This document shows, one piece after another, positions 26,711 through 34,695 of a stretch of DNA of 64,000 nucleotides. The notes under the pieces were generated by a model, which was not told the DNA's origin, searched no databases, and saw only the letters and a list, made by a program, of their open reading frames with translations. The translations under genes and the position numbers were made by a program. The stretch covers positions 82,332-146,331 of the forward strand of contig JACOUO010000007.1 of NCBI GenBank assembly GCA_016177845.1. Reading direction: 5' to 3'. How positions within the stretch are numbered: the stretch's first letter is position 1; each line of letters begins with the position of its first letter. The stretch is from Deltaproteobacteria bacterium. GTDB taxonomy: Bacteria; Desulfobacterota; GWC2-55-46.

Positions 26711-28417
26711 ATGCTTAAAATGAAGAAGCGTTGGAAGGTCAAAGCGGCCAATAAGGAGCTTCAGGAGGTCCTTGGCAGAAAGCTTGAAATACTGCCGCTT
26801 ACGGCTCAGCTGCTGATTAACAGGGGCCTTGTCGATTGCGACAAGGCCTTTTCTTTTTTACGCCCTGAGCTTAAAAACCTCCATGACCCATTCCTCTTGA
26901 AAGGGATGGATAGGGCAGCCGAGAGAATAATTCTCGCAATTGAAAAGCGTGAGAGGGTAGCTGTTTACGGGGACTATGATGTTGACGGCACTACTTCGAC
27001 CGCGCTCCTTTACCTCTTTTTCAAAGAGATAGGGGTGGATGTTACCTGTTACATACCGCAGAGGCAGACAGAAGGCTACGGGATGAACTGCGAGGCAGTT
27101 AAAAAACTCTCTGTCTTAAGCATAAACCTCATAATCACGGTTGACTGCGGCTCGTCGAACCATGATGAGATAAACTATGCCAATTCACTTGGGATAGATG
27201 TAATAGTAACCGACCATCATGAGTTCTCAAAGGAGCCGCCTGCCGCGTACGCAGTGGTAAATCCCAAGCAAAAGGACTGCGCCTTTCCATTCAAGAACCT
27301 TGCGGGCGTAGGGGTAGCATTCAATCTTTTGATGGGTATCCGCTCAAGGTTAAGGTCTATGGGCTGGTTTAAGAATAACGAGCCTAACCTGAAGAAGTAT
27401 CTTGATATTGTAAGCATAGGCACTGTTGCCGATATCGTGCCTCTTGTAGATGAGAACCGGATTTTCGTAAGCTACGGCTTAAGAGAGCTTGAGAACACCA
27501 GGAGGCCGGGGCTGAAGGCGCTTATGGATAGCGTGGGCATCAAGCCCGGAAAGCTTGATGCCGATAGCATCGCCTTCCAGATAGCCCCAAGGATAAATGC
27601 CGCAGGCAGGCTTACTCAGGCCATTACTGCCTTAAGGCTCCTTATAACGGATGATATCCGGGAGGCGGAGTCGCTTGCTGATACGCTCAATAAAGAGAAT
27701 GCCTCACGCCAGAAGATCGAGGGCTCTACCCTTGAAGAGGCTATGGCGATGCTCGGGGATAGTACGGATAAAGGGATAGTGCTGTTCTCGGAGGGCTGGC
27801 ACCCGGGCGTTATCGGCATTGTTGCCTCAAGGCTTGTGGACAGGTTCGGAAAACCCGCTGTAATGATATCCATTGACGGGGATATCGGCAAGGGGTCTGC
27901 AAGAGGGATTAAGTCCTTTAATATCCTTGAGGGTCTTTCGTCCTGCTCAGGCCTGCTTGAGAGGTTTGGAGGGCATAAGGCCGCAGCCGGGCTTACCATA
28001 GCAAGGGAGAATCTGGAGCAGTTCAGGCTTGAATTCCTTGAATATCTTAATGATAAGATAGCAGATGAGGACCTTACGCCGGAGATAGAGCTTGACGCTG
28101 AGGTCTCGCTCGGGGATATAACCGGCAGGCAGATAGCAGAGATTGAGAGCCTTTCGCCTTTCGGGTGCTCAAACAGCGAGCCTCTCCTGTGCGCTGCGGG
28201 GGCTGATATCCTGCAGACGGAAATCGTAGGAACAAGGCATCTCAGGTTTAAAGTGAAGCAGAACGGAAGTTCGTGGAATGGGATTGGATTTAATCTTGCG
28301 CGAATGCATCCGATAAGTGGAGAGGGATTCCATATCGCTTTTTCACCGTATGTCGATGAATGGCAGGGCACAAAGAGCTTAAGGCTCAGAATCAGGGATA
28401 TTCAGGCTACTGCGTAA
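26711..28417 (+). CDS. recJ: Single-stranded-DNA-specific exonuclease RecJ
   Basis: RecJ is a 5'-3' ssDNA exonuclease used in recombination and repair. The 568-residue protein has the DHH catalytic motifs VYGDYDVDGTTSTALLY (motif I), ITVDCGSSNHDEI, VTDHHEF (motif III) and SIGTVADIVPLV. The DHHA1 region follows (WHPGVIGIVASRLVDRFGKP, SGLLERFGGHKAAAGLT) with a C-terminal OB-like part. An alternative ATG lies three codons downstream (26720). It ends 66 bases before the transglycosylase gene, which has its own promoter. Confidence 0.95.
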   Translation: MLKMKKRWKVKAANKELQEVLGRKLEILPLTAQLLINRGLVDCDKAFSFLRPELKNLHDPFLLKGMDRAAERIILAIEKRERVAVYGDYDVDGTTSTALLYLFFKEIGVDVTCYIPQRQTEGYGMNCEAVKKLSVLSINLIITVDCGSSNHDEINYANSLGIDVIVTDHHEFSKEPPAAYAVVNPKQKDCAFPFKNLAGVGVAFNLLMGIRSRLRSMGWFKNNEPNLKKYLDIVSIGTVADIVPLVDENRIFVSYGLRELENTRRPGLKALMDSVGIKPGKLDADSIAFQIAPRINAAGRLTQAITALRLLITDDIREAESLADTLNKENASRQKIEGSTLEEAMAMLGDSTDKGIVLFSEGWHPGVIGIVASRLVDRFGKPAVMISIDGDIGKGSARGIKSFNILEGLSSCSGLLERFGGHKAAAGLTIARENLEQFRLEFLEYLNDKIADEDLTPEIELDAEVSLGDITGRQIAEIESLSPFGCSNSEPLLCAAGADILQTEIVGTRHLRFKVKQNGSSWNGIGFNLARMHPISGEGFHIAFSPYVDEWQGTKSLRLRIRDIQATA

Positions 28418-28422
28418 AATTC

Positions 28423-28451
28423 TTGACATGAGGCTTAAAACAAAATATAGT
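28423..28451 (+). promoter_or_regulatory. Promoter upstream of the lytic transglycosylase gene
   Basis: A perfect -35 TTGACA (28423-28428), 17-base spacer and -10 TATAGT (28446-28451). Transcription should begin near 28458, which leaves ATG 28466 almost without a leader and favours the ATG at 28484 behind GGGGAG (28468-28473). Confidence 0.65.
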
Positions 28452-28483
28452 TGCAAGTTGCAAAAATGGGGAGTATGTTCTTG

Positions 28484-29110
28484 ATGTTTCTTCAAAAATT
28501 GAATAAAATATTTTTTAAAAAGGCGTTGATGGTTGCGGCGTTTACCATCATCTTTGAGGCCGCGCTGATTCCGTCGCTTGGCGGCAATCTCTGGCACATG
28601 TCAAATGATGAGGCAGAGCGCAGCACATTCAGCTATGTGCTTGATGTAGTCAAGGACCACAGGACAGGTCTTGGCTCCATTGAGGAGTTCAAGCTCGCGC
28701 AGGTCATTCTCGGAGAGTCGATAGCCCACAAAATAGACCCTTTGTTCGTTCTGGCTTTGATTAAGACTGAGTCCACTTTTTATAACTGGTCAAAGTCTTT
28801 TAACGGGGCTGTTGGGCTTATGCAGATACTGCCTTCCACAGGCAAGCAGCTCGCAGGAGAGCTTAAGCTTAAGTGGAAGGGGGAAGAGACCCTTCTCAAT
28901 CCGTTTGTGAATGTGAAGATGGGCGTGCATTACTTCTCAAGCCTTAAAGAGCACTATAACCATGATACTAAAGTATCCCTTGCGGCATACAACATAGGGC
29001 CGAACCATATAGATTCAAAGCTGAAGCAGGGTGAAGCGGTCGGCCACAGCTTTTCCGAAAGGGTGCTTTACAATTACAGATCTTTAAAAGAAAGGGCGGA
29101 ATTCTACTAA
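28484..29110 (+). CDS. Lytic transglycosylase (SLT domain)
   Basis: This membrane-anchored or exported protein of about 208 residues has an N-terminal hydrophobic segment (ALMVAAFTIIFEAALIP). Its C-terminal SLT domain resembles soluble lytic transglycosylases, which cleave the MurNAc-GlcNAc bond. The catalytic Glu lies in ALIKTESTF. Other motifs are GAVGLMQILPSTGKQLA, NVKMGVHYFSSL and SLAAYNIGP. Several ATGs (28466, 28475, 28484) are in frame; 28484 is chosen from the promoter position and a GGGGAG ribosome-binding site 10 bases upstream. It is followed by the deoxyhypusine-synthase-like gene after one base. Confidence 0.88.
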   Translation: MFLQKLNKIFFKKALMVAAFTIIFEAALIPSLGGNLWHMSNDEAERSTFSYVLDVVKDHRTGLGSIEEFKLAQVILGESIAHKIDPLFVLALIKTESTFYNWSKSFNGAVGLMQILPSTGKQLAGELKLKWKGEETLLNPFVNVKMGVHYFSSLKEHYNHDTKVSLAAYNIGPNHIDSKLKQGEAVGHSFSERVLYNYRSLKERAEFY

Positions 29111-29111
29111 G

Positions 29112-30149
29112 ATGGCGAACGGAAGAAAGAAATTTTTAAAAAAGGTGGTAAAACCTGTCGAGGTAAATACTTCGGCTAATGTCGAAGACCTTGTAAGAAG
29201 GATGGGCGAGACCGCATTTCAGGGAAGGAACCTCTCAACAGCTGTTGATATATGGGAGGACATGCTTAAATCAAAGACAACGATCTTTTTCGGACTCGCA
29301 GGCGCGATGATACCTGCCGGCATGAGAGAGTTGGTCGTGTTCCTTATAAAGAACAGGTATGTTGACTGTGTCGTCTCAACAGGCGCAAACCTTTTTCACG
29401 ATATTCATGAGTCCCTTGGCCGTTATCACTGGCAGGGCAGCCACCAGATGAACGACAATGACCTTAAGGATGTAGGCATTGACCGTATATATGACGTATT
29501 CGCAGTTGAAGAAGAGTTCAACGAAGCTGACGAATATATCTATCAGTTCGCTGATAAGCTTGAGAGGCGCCCCTACACGACAAGGGAGTTCTTATACCTT
29601 ATAGGAAAAGACCTTGCCGCAAGGAAAGGGACAGAAGGCATTGTATCAGCCGCTTATAAATCAGGCGTGCATCTTTACTGCCCGGCAGTAGCCGACTCTT
29701 CAATAGGCATCTCTCTTGCCCTGAAGGACGGCCCGGACCATCTTATATTCGACATGATAGGAGATGTAAAGGAGACAGCCGAGATAGCGGCAAAGGCAAA
29801 GTCCACAGGAGTAATCTATGTGGGCGGCGGCACCCCCAAGAACTTCATCCAGCAGACAGAAGTGACCGCGACACTGCAGTGCAAAAATGTCCAGGGCCAT
29901 AAGTACGCCATTCAGATAACAGCTGACGCACCCCATTGGGGCGGGCTTAGCGGCTGCACATTCGAAGAGGCGCAGTCCTGGGGCAAGATTGCCAAAAAGG
30001 CAAGCCATGTAACCGTAAATTCAGATGCAACAATAGCTCTGCCCATGGTAGTGACAGCCCTTGCGCAAAGGATGAAGGGCTTCAAGAGGCAGACGCCTAA
30101 CCTGGACCTGAAATCCTCAAATAAGGTCAATAAAAGGATTTGGGAATAA
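29112..30149 (+). CDS. Deoxyhypusine synthase-like protein (polyamine enzyme)
   Basis: This 345-residue NAD-dependent enzyme belongs to the DHS family. Motifs seen are FFGLAGAMIPAGMREL, VSTGANLFHDIHESLG, YCPAVADSSIGI, GVIYVGGGTPKNF and EEAQSWGKI, the last with the Lys that forms the enzyme-imine intermediate. Bacteria lack the eIF5A substrate, and bacterial DHS-like proteins have been linked to homospermidine-type or guanidino-polyamine synthesis. The neighbouring pyruvoyl arginine decarboxylase makes agmatine, so an agmatine-derived polyamine is a reasonable product. The start ATG follows the transglycosylase stop by one base, without a strong ribosome-binding site. Confidence 0.85.
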   Translation: MANGRKKFLKKVVKPVEVNTSANVEDLVRRMGETAFQGRNLSTAVDIWEDMLKSKTTIFFGLAGAMIPAGMRELVVFLIKNRYVDCVVSTGANLFHDIHESLGRYHWQGSHQMNDNDLKDVGIDRIYDVFAVEEEFNEADEYIYQFADKLERRPYTTREFLYLIGKDLAARKGTEGIVSAAYKSGVHLYCPAVADSSIGISLALKDGPDHLIFDMIGDVKETAEIAAKAKSTGVIYVGGGTPKNFIQQTEVTATLQCKNVQGHKYAIQITADAPHWGGLSGCTFEEAQSWGKIAKKASHVTVNSDATIALPMVVTALAQRMKGFKRQTPNLDLKSSNKVNKRIWE

Positions 30150-30177
30150 GACATACTCCCGGATGGCCGGCTGTAAG

Positions 30178-30222
30178 GTCAGAGGGGAAGCAAGATGATA
30201 AGGCGCTGCCTTAGACTCTGAC
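30178..30222 (+). other. Nested RNA-like hairpin upstream of the arginine decarboxylase gene
   Basis: A perfect 7-bp outer stem GTCAGAG/CTCTGAC (30178-30184, 30216-30222) encloses a 6-bp stem TAAGGC/GCCTTA (30199-30204, 30208-30213) with a 3-base loop. A 14-base unpaired bulge lies on the left side only. It sits between the DHS-like gene and the decarboxylase. No T-tract follows, so it is not a normal terminator. The 3' end overlaps the -35 region of the candidate promoter at 30218. Confidence 0.4.
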
Positions 30223-30245
30223 GCCAAAAGCGTATTACATATAAT
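30218..30245 (+). promoter_or_regulatory. Candidate promoter for the arginine decarboxylase gene
   Basis: -35-like CTGACG (30218-30223), 16-base spacer and perfect -10 TATAAT (30240-30245). It lies 50 bases before the start codon. Confidence 0.45.
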
Positions 30246-30295
30246 ATAGACAGCCGCAAATTTAATTCAATATAGTAAATCCGGGGGTATTTAAA

Positions 30296-30841
30296 ATGTT
30301 TGTTCCAAAAAGAGTCTTTTTTACAAAAGGTGTCGGCACACATAAAGAAGAGCTTACCTCTTTTGAATTGGCGTTGAGGGATGCTGGGATCGAAAAGTTT
30401 AACCTGGTACAGGTTTCAAGCATTTTCCCCCCGGCTGCCAAAATTGTTCCTAAAACTGTCGGTATTAAGAAGCTTTCACCCGGCCAGGTCGTTTTCTGCG
30501 TTATGAGCAGGCTTTCAAGCAATGAGCCCAGAAGACTTCTCGCGGCCTCTGTCGGTTGCGCCATTCCCACTGACAGGAAGCTTTACGGATACTTAAGCGA
30601 ACACCATGCCTATGGCGAGAACGACACTACCGCAGGCGATTACGCAGAGGACCTTGCCGCTGCCATGCTTGCCTCAACACTCGGTATCGAGCTTGATGAG
30701 AGCCTTGGATGGGATGAGAAGAAAGAAATATACAGGATCAGCGATAAAATAGTTAAGACCACCAATATTACCCAGTCCGCCATCTGCAAAGGCGATGGCA
30801 AATTTACAACCGTTGTTGCTGCCGCTGTCCTGATACTGTAA
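30296..30841 (+). CDS. pdaD: Pyruvoyl-dependent arginine decarboxylase
   Basis: This enzyme self-cleaves at a serine to create a pyruvoyl cofactor, then converts arginine to agmatine and CO2. The 181-residue length and the motif [13 protein letters not shown] fit PvlArgDC; cleavage should fall between Ser41 and Ser42. Other family blocks are [13 protein letters not shown] at the start, [32 protein letters not shown] and [11 protein letters not shown] at the end. It follows the DHS-like gene in the same direction, suggesting a short polyamine route. A GGGGG stretch lies upstream of the ATG, and a GC-rich hairpin follows the stop. Confidence 0.92.
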   Translation: MFVPKRVFFTKGVGTHKEELTSFELALRDAGIEKFNLVQVSSIFPPAAKIVPKTVGIKKLSPGQVVFCVMSRLSSNEPRRLLAASVGCAIPTDRKLYGYLSEHHAYGENDTTAGDYAEDLAAAMLASTLGIELDESLGWDEKKEIYRISDKIVKTTNITQSAICKGDGKFTTVVAAAVLIL

Positions 30842-30851
30842 TCTGACATAA

Positions 30852-30880
30852 GCGGGCGCGCCATAAGGCGCGCCCGCCTT
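30852..30880 (+). terminator. GC-rich hairpin after the arginine decarboxylase gene
   Basis: A perfect 11-bp GC stem (30852-30862 with 30867-30877) and an ATAA loop. Only two T residues follow, so termination may be inefficient or factor-dependent. Confidence 0.6.
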
Positions 30881-30926
30881 AATGCCCTTAAATCCGATAT
30901 ATTCTTTTTCTAATCCTATTTAAATA

Positions 30927-31940
30927 ATGAGAGTCGCTCTTACCTATAATCTTAAAAAAGAAATTAAAGAGGCTGAAGACCTGCCATCTGATTTTTACGC
31001 TGAATGCGATGAGGTGGACACTGTCGAGGCGGTAAGGTCTGCCCTTCTTGAGCGTCATGAAGATGTCATCATGATCGAGGCTGATGAGTTCGCCTACGAA
31101 AAGCTCAGGAAGACGAAGCCGCATATTGTATTTAACATGGCAGAAGGGCTTTGGGGCGAGAGCAGGGAATCCCAGATGCCTGCCATGATGGAGATGCTGA
31201 GGATTCCTTACACAGGCTCCTCTCCGCTTACGCTTGGGCTTTGCCTGAACAAGGCAAGGGCAAAGGAAATCCTTTCCCATTACGAAATCCCCACAGCCAA
31301 ATTCATTGTTGCCCATGACGCAAAGCTTGAGATAGAACGGTATCTCTCCTTCCCGATGATTGTAAAGCCGCTTTTCGAAGGCTCGAGCAAAGGGATAAAG
31401 AACGATTCCATCGTCAATAACGCGGCTGAACTTAAAAGCAAGGTCAGCTCAGTGCTCAGCGAATACAGGCAGCCTGCCCTTGTGGAAGAATACCTGAGCG
31501 GAAGGGAATTTACTGTAGCTCTTCTCGGCAACGGGGATAAGTTAAGAACGCTTCCCATAGTAGAGATAAATTATTCAACTCTTCCTGAGGGGATAAACCA
31601 TATCTATTCATACGAGGCTAAATGGGTGCTTGACACCCCGGATGCCCCTCTTGATATCTTCAATTGCCCCGCAGATGTTCCTGAAAGGCTTAAAAAAGCC
31701 ATTGATAATGTGGCGATGGACGCATTCAGGGCGCTTGATGTAAAAGACTGGTGCAGGATAGATATAAGGCTCAACCATGCGGGCGTGCCTCATATCATTG
31801 AACTGAACCCACTGCCCGGCATCCTTATGGACCCGAACTGCAATTCATGCTTTCCCAAGGCAGCGCGCTCGGCAGGCATGACATTTACCGATCTTGTCAA
31901 CGCCGTGGTCGATACGGCACGCGAGAGATACGGAATATGA
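30927..31940 (+). CDS. D-Ala-D-Ala ligase-like ATP-grasp protein (copy 1)
   Basis: The 337-residue protein is an ATP-grasp enzyme distantly related to Ddl. It shows VFNMAEGLWGESRESQMPAMME in place of the Ddl substrate loop, PYTGSSPLTLGLCLNK, MIVKPLFEGSSKGI, VEEYLSGREFTVALLG, WCRIDIRLN and IELNPLPGILMDPN with the metal ligands. It differs from true Ddl in the N-terminal region and is paired with a paralogue, so a substrate other than D-alanine is likely (a dipeptide-like ligation or another carboxylate-amine ligase). The next gene overlaps its stop by four bases (ATGA), a sign of coupling. Confidence 0.82.
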   Translation: MRVALTYNLKKEIKEAEDLPSDFYAECDEVDTVEAVRSALLERHEDVIMIEADEFAYEKLRKTKPHIVFNMAEGLWGESRESQMPAMMEMLRIPYTGSSPLTLGLCLNKARAKEILSHYEIPTAKFIVAHDAKLEIERYLSFPMIVKPLFEGSSKGIKNDSIVNNAAELKSKVSSVLSEYRQPALVEEYLSGREFTVALLGNGDKLRTLPIVEINYSTLPEGINHIYSYEAKWVLDTPDAPLDIFNCPADVPERLKKAIDNVAMDAFRALDVKDWCRIDIRLNHAGVPHIIELNPLPGILMDPNCNSCFPKAARSAGMTFTDLVNAVVDTARERYGI

Positions 31941-32974
31941 CCGAGAAAAAAGTCTCGATTATTTTTAACGATGACGAAGGCGATAAATATGTTTTTGAGG
32001 GTCAGGAGATAAACCTTGAAAATGTCTTCGGCACTGTTAAGGATATAGAGAACGCCCTGAAGGAAAAAGGGTACTCCACAAGCATTATCGGCCTTAAATC
32101 AGTTCAGAAAAACTCCCTTGACGAATTCATAAAAAAAATAAAATCAGCTTCCGACGGCATAATTTTCAATCTGTGCGAAGGCGCGCTTGGAAAAAGCTCT
32201 TTTGAGGCTCATATAACAGGCCTTCTTGAGCTTTACGGCCTTAAGTTTACCGGAAGCGGCCCGCTTACCCTCGGAATGTCCCTTGATAAAGGCCTTACCA
32301 AAGATATCCTTTCAAGCCGTGAGATAATGACCCCTGAGTATTGCGTGCTGAACGCGCCTCCGTCAAAGCTCAAGCGCACCCTTAAATTCCCTTTGATAGT
32401 AAAGCCCCTGAAAGAGGACGCAAGCCTTGGCATAGATTCAGGCGCGGTTGTCAATACTATGAAGGAGCTTAAAAAAAGGGTAGAGTATATTATAGAGAAG
32501 TTCGTTCAGCCTGCCATAGTTGAAGAGTATATAGACGGCAGGGAATTCAACATAGCTGTAATGGGGAACGGCAAAACGAAAAAGGCTCTGCCCCCTTCCG
32601 AAATAGTCTTTGTGGATTTCCCCGAGGACAAGCCGAAAATATGCTGTTATGAGGCGAAATGGGTGGAAGAGAGCCCGCTTTACCACAAAACAAAGCCTGA
32701 ATGCCCTGCAAATATTCCTGAGGGCTTCAGGGATGAACTGCAGGCTGTTGCCTTAAGGGCTTATGAGATAATGGGCTGCAGGGACTATGCAAGGGTAGAT
32801 GTCAGGGTGGGAGAGGACGGAAATATTAAAGTCCTTGAGGTGAACCCGAACCCCGATATATCCCCTGATGCCGGCTTTGCAAGGGCAGGCAAAGCAATAG
32901 GGCTTGATTATTCAGATCTTATATCGGAGATAGTTTCCATAGCCGAGCAGAGATATTGCCTGGAGACCCGGTAA
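31937..32974 (+). CDS. D-Ala-D-Ala ligase-like ATP-grasp protein (copy 2)
   Basis: This 345-residue ATP-grasp protein has the same layout as the preceding one: FNLCEGALGKSSFEAHI, FTGSGPLTLGMSLDKGLTK, LIVKPLKEDASLGI, VEEYIDGREFNIAVMG, YARVDVRV and LEVNPNPDISPDAGFA. The start is ATG 31937, overlapping the previous stop codon; a longer frame from 31847 lies wholly inside copy 1 and is rejected. In both copies the substrate-facing loops differ from Ddl and from each other, which suggests successive ligations on one product or a heteromer. The product is unknown. It is followed by a GNAT gene after 62 bases. Confidence 0.82.
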   Translation: MTEKKVSIIFNDDEGDKYVFEGQEINLENVFGTVKDIENALKEKGYSTSIIGLKSVQKNSLDEFIKKIKSASDGIIFNLCEGALGKSSFEAHITGLLELYGLKFTGSGPLTLGMSLDKGLTKDILSSREIMTPEYCVLNAPPSKLKRTLKFPLIVKPLKEDASLGIDSGAVVNTMKELKKRVEYIIEKFVQPAIVEEYIDGREFNIAVMGNGKTKKALPPSEIVFVDFPEDKPKICCYEAKWVEESPLYHKTKPECPANIPEGFRDELQAVALRAYEIMGCRDYARVDVRVGEDGNIKVLEVNPNPDISPDAGFARAGKAIGLDYSDLISEIVSIAEQRYCLETR

Positions 32975-33036
32975 AAAGCTTCATCCGTGTAACATTAATC
33001 CTTAATGCCTTTTGAAACTTACGGTAGAATAATAGA

Positions 33037-33510
33037 GTGCGTACAAGAAAAACCACAGGTTATGACAGGGCGGAAATAGTAAAAATCATCAATAAAACCG
33101 CTAATTTAACCCAAGAGGAAAAAGATTGCGCCACTGAACTGCTTGATATATACTTAAACAATCCCCTCCAGAACGATTACTTTTTTCTCACGGCAATTGA
33201 TGAAGCTGATTGCCCAAGGGGATATGTATGCTATGGTCCTACGCCATTGACATACGGCGTCTATGACTTATACTGGATACTCGTTGACGCTGATTACAGG
33301 GGCAGGGGCATAGGCGCCCGGCTTCTCGGGGATACTGAGGAGATATTGAAAGACCGGGGGGCAAGGTTATTTGTAGCCGAGACCTCAGGGCTGGCCTCTT
33401 ACGAGCCTGCCAGAAGTTTTTATGAGAAGAGCGGATTTAAAGAGGAGTCGAGGATAAAGGAATTCTATAAGCCCGGTGATGATCTCATTACCTATGTGAA
33501 AAGATTCTAA
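33037..33510 (+). CDS. GNAT-family N-acetyltransferase
   Basis: The 157-residue protein has the acetyl-CoA binding motif LVDADYRGRGIGARLL (about residues 87-102) and the C-terminal YEPARSFYEKSGFKEESRIKEFY, typical of GNAT enzymes. Substrate is unknown. The start is GTG 33037 without a visible ribosome-binding site, so the N-terminus is uncertain. It follows the two ATP-grasp genes and could acetylate their product, but that is only positional inference. Confidence 0.8.
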   Translation: MRTRKTTGYDRAEIVKIINKTANLTQEEKDCATELLDIYLNNPLQNDYFFLTAIDEADCPRGYVCYGPTPLTYGVYDLYWILVDADYRGRGIGARLLGDTEEILKDRGARLFVAETSGLASYEPARSFYEKSGFKEESRIKEFYKPGDDLITYVKRF

Positions 33511-33539
33511 AAATCTTTAAAAGCGAGGGTTGATTTAAC

Positions 33540-34157
33540 TTGGAAATTGAGAGCATTAAGAGGATATACGCCGGTTATTCGCATGTATATGACGCGCTTT
33601 TCAAGAGGTTCTTTTATCCAAGGATAAAACACGCAATCACTTACATGGACATACGGCCCGGGGACAGGATCCTGGATGTAGGAGTCGGCACTGGCCTGTC
33701 GCTTACCGAATACCCGAAGTATTGCAAGGTGGTCGGTATAGACCTGTCCACAAAGATGCTTTGCAAGGCTAATGAGAAGATAAAGGACAGGCGTCTTGAT
33801 AATATCCAGGTCATGGCAATGGATGCCATGAAGATTGGTTTCAAGGACGACAGCTTTGACAAGGTCTTCATCTCCCATGTGGTAAGCGTTGTGCCTGACC
33901 CGTACAAGGTCATGTCCGAGGTAAAAAGGGTCTGCAGAAAAGGCGGGCAGGTCGTAATAGTAAACCACTTCAAGAGCTCCAATAAGGTGGTTGAAATAGC
34001 TGAGCTGCTGATGAACCCGGTATGCAAAAAGATAGGCTGGCGTTCAGATCTGTGCCTCCAGGAATTCATCAGGAAGTCCGGCCTGAATGTAAAACAGAAA
34101 TATATGCTTAAAAAACTGGATTTCTGGCATATAGTCTTTGCTACGAATGAAAAGTAA
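33540..34157 (+). CDS. Class I SAM-dependent methyltransferase (PmtA-like)
   Basis: The 205-residue methyltransferase has SAM motif I ILDVGVGTGLSL, motif II VVGIDLSTKML and the motif III region FDKVFISHVVSVVPDPYKVMSEVKRV. The N-terminal YAGYSHVYDALFKRFFYPR resembles bacterial phosphatidylethanolamine N-methyltransferases (PmtA) and UbiE relatives. A membrane-lipid substrate is therefore the best guess. The start is TTG 33540, eleven bases after a GAGGG ribosome-binding site. It lies 29 bases after the GNAT gene. Confidence 0.75.
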   Translation: MEIESIKRIYAGYSHVYDALFKRFFYPRIKHAITYMDIRPGDRILDVGVGTGLSLTEYPKYCKVVGIDLSTKMLCKANEKIKDRRLDNIQVMAMDAMKIGFKDDSFDKVFISHVVSVVPDPYKVMSEVKRVCRKGGQVVIVNHFKSSNKVVEIAELLMNPVCKKIGWRSDLCLQEFIRKSGLNVKQKYMLKKLDFWHIVFATNEK

Positions 34158-34170
34158 AACGAACCTTAAA

Positions 34171-34197
34171 GGGCCGCGGCTGCTGTAGCCGCGGTCA
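34171..34197 (+). other. GC hairpin between methyltransferase and rimI
   Basis: An 8-bp perfect stem CCGCGGCT/AGCCGCGG (34174-34181, 34187-34194), extendable by two pairs, with a 5-base loop. It has no following T-tract. Possible rho-independent pause or mRNA stabiliser. Confidence 0.4.
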
Positions 34198-34210
34198 ACG
34201 GTATTGAATA

Positions 34211-34678
34211 TTGCATGCCGAACGGAACACTGCGGGTTATAAAATACAACCTATGTCCGCTCAGGATATCGACAAGGTCCTTGAGATTGAGAGGGTTTCC
34301 TTCCCGAAGCCATGGACAAGGGGCATGTTCGAGAGCGAGATCAGAAATCCTATTTCATTCGCCCTTACCCTGAAAGTAGATGAAGGCGGAGAAGAAAAGC
34401 TTGCCGCTTATATAATCTTCTGGGTTGTTCACGGTGAAGCCCACCTCTTGAATGTCGCGGTAAATCCCGAATACAGACGGCACGGCTACGCCACAATACT
34501 GCTCAAAACTGTCCTTGAGCAGATGAAGCAAAGCCTTGTTTACGAAGTTTTCCTTGAGGTCAGAAGGTCGAATAAGGCGGCCCGCGAGCTTTATTATAAG
34601 CTCGGGTTCAAAGAGAGCTTTGAAAGAAAGAATTACTACGGGGACGAGGACGCTATAGTAATGACATTGGTTTTCTAA
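34211..34678 (+). CDS. rimI: Ribosomal-protein-alanine N-acetyltransferase RimI-like
   Basis: This GNAT protein of about 155 residues matches RimI. Its features are IQPMSAQDIDKVLEIERVSFPKPWT near the N-terminus, LLNVAVNPEYRRHGYATILL as the acetyl-CoA site, and EVRRSNKAARELYYKLGFKE followed by KNYYGDEDAIVM. It acetylates an N-terminal alanine, classically of ribosomal protein S18. The start used is TTG 34211, because the first beta strand (YKIQPM) precedes the only ATG (34253); neither has a convincing ribosome-binding site. It precedes pyrK by 17 bases. Confidence 0.85.
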   Translation: MHAERNTAGYKIQPMSAQDIDKVLEIERVSFPKPWTRGMFESEIRNPISFALTLKVDEGGEEKLAAYIIFWVVHGEAHLLNVAVNPEYRRHGYATILLKTVLEQMKQSLVYEVFLEVRRSNKAARELYYKLGFKESFERKNYYGDEDAIVMTLVF

Positions 34679-34695
34679 ATGTTTTAATATTCTGG

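Noticed and set aside
31847..31936. Extended N-terminus of ATP-grasp copy 2
   Set aside because: These 30 codons lie inside copy 1 and do not resemble the family; ATG 31937 overlapping the stop is the better start.
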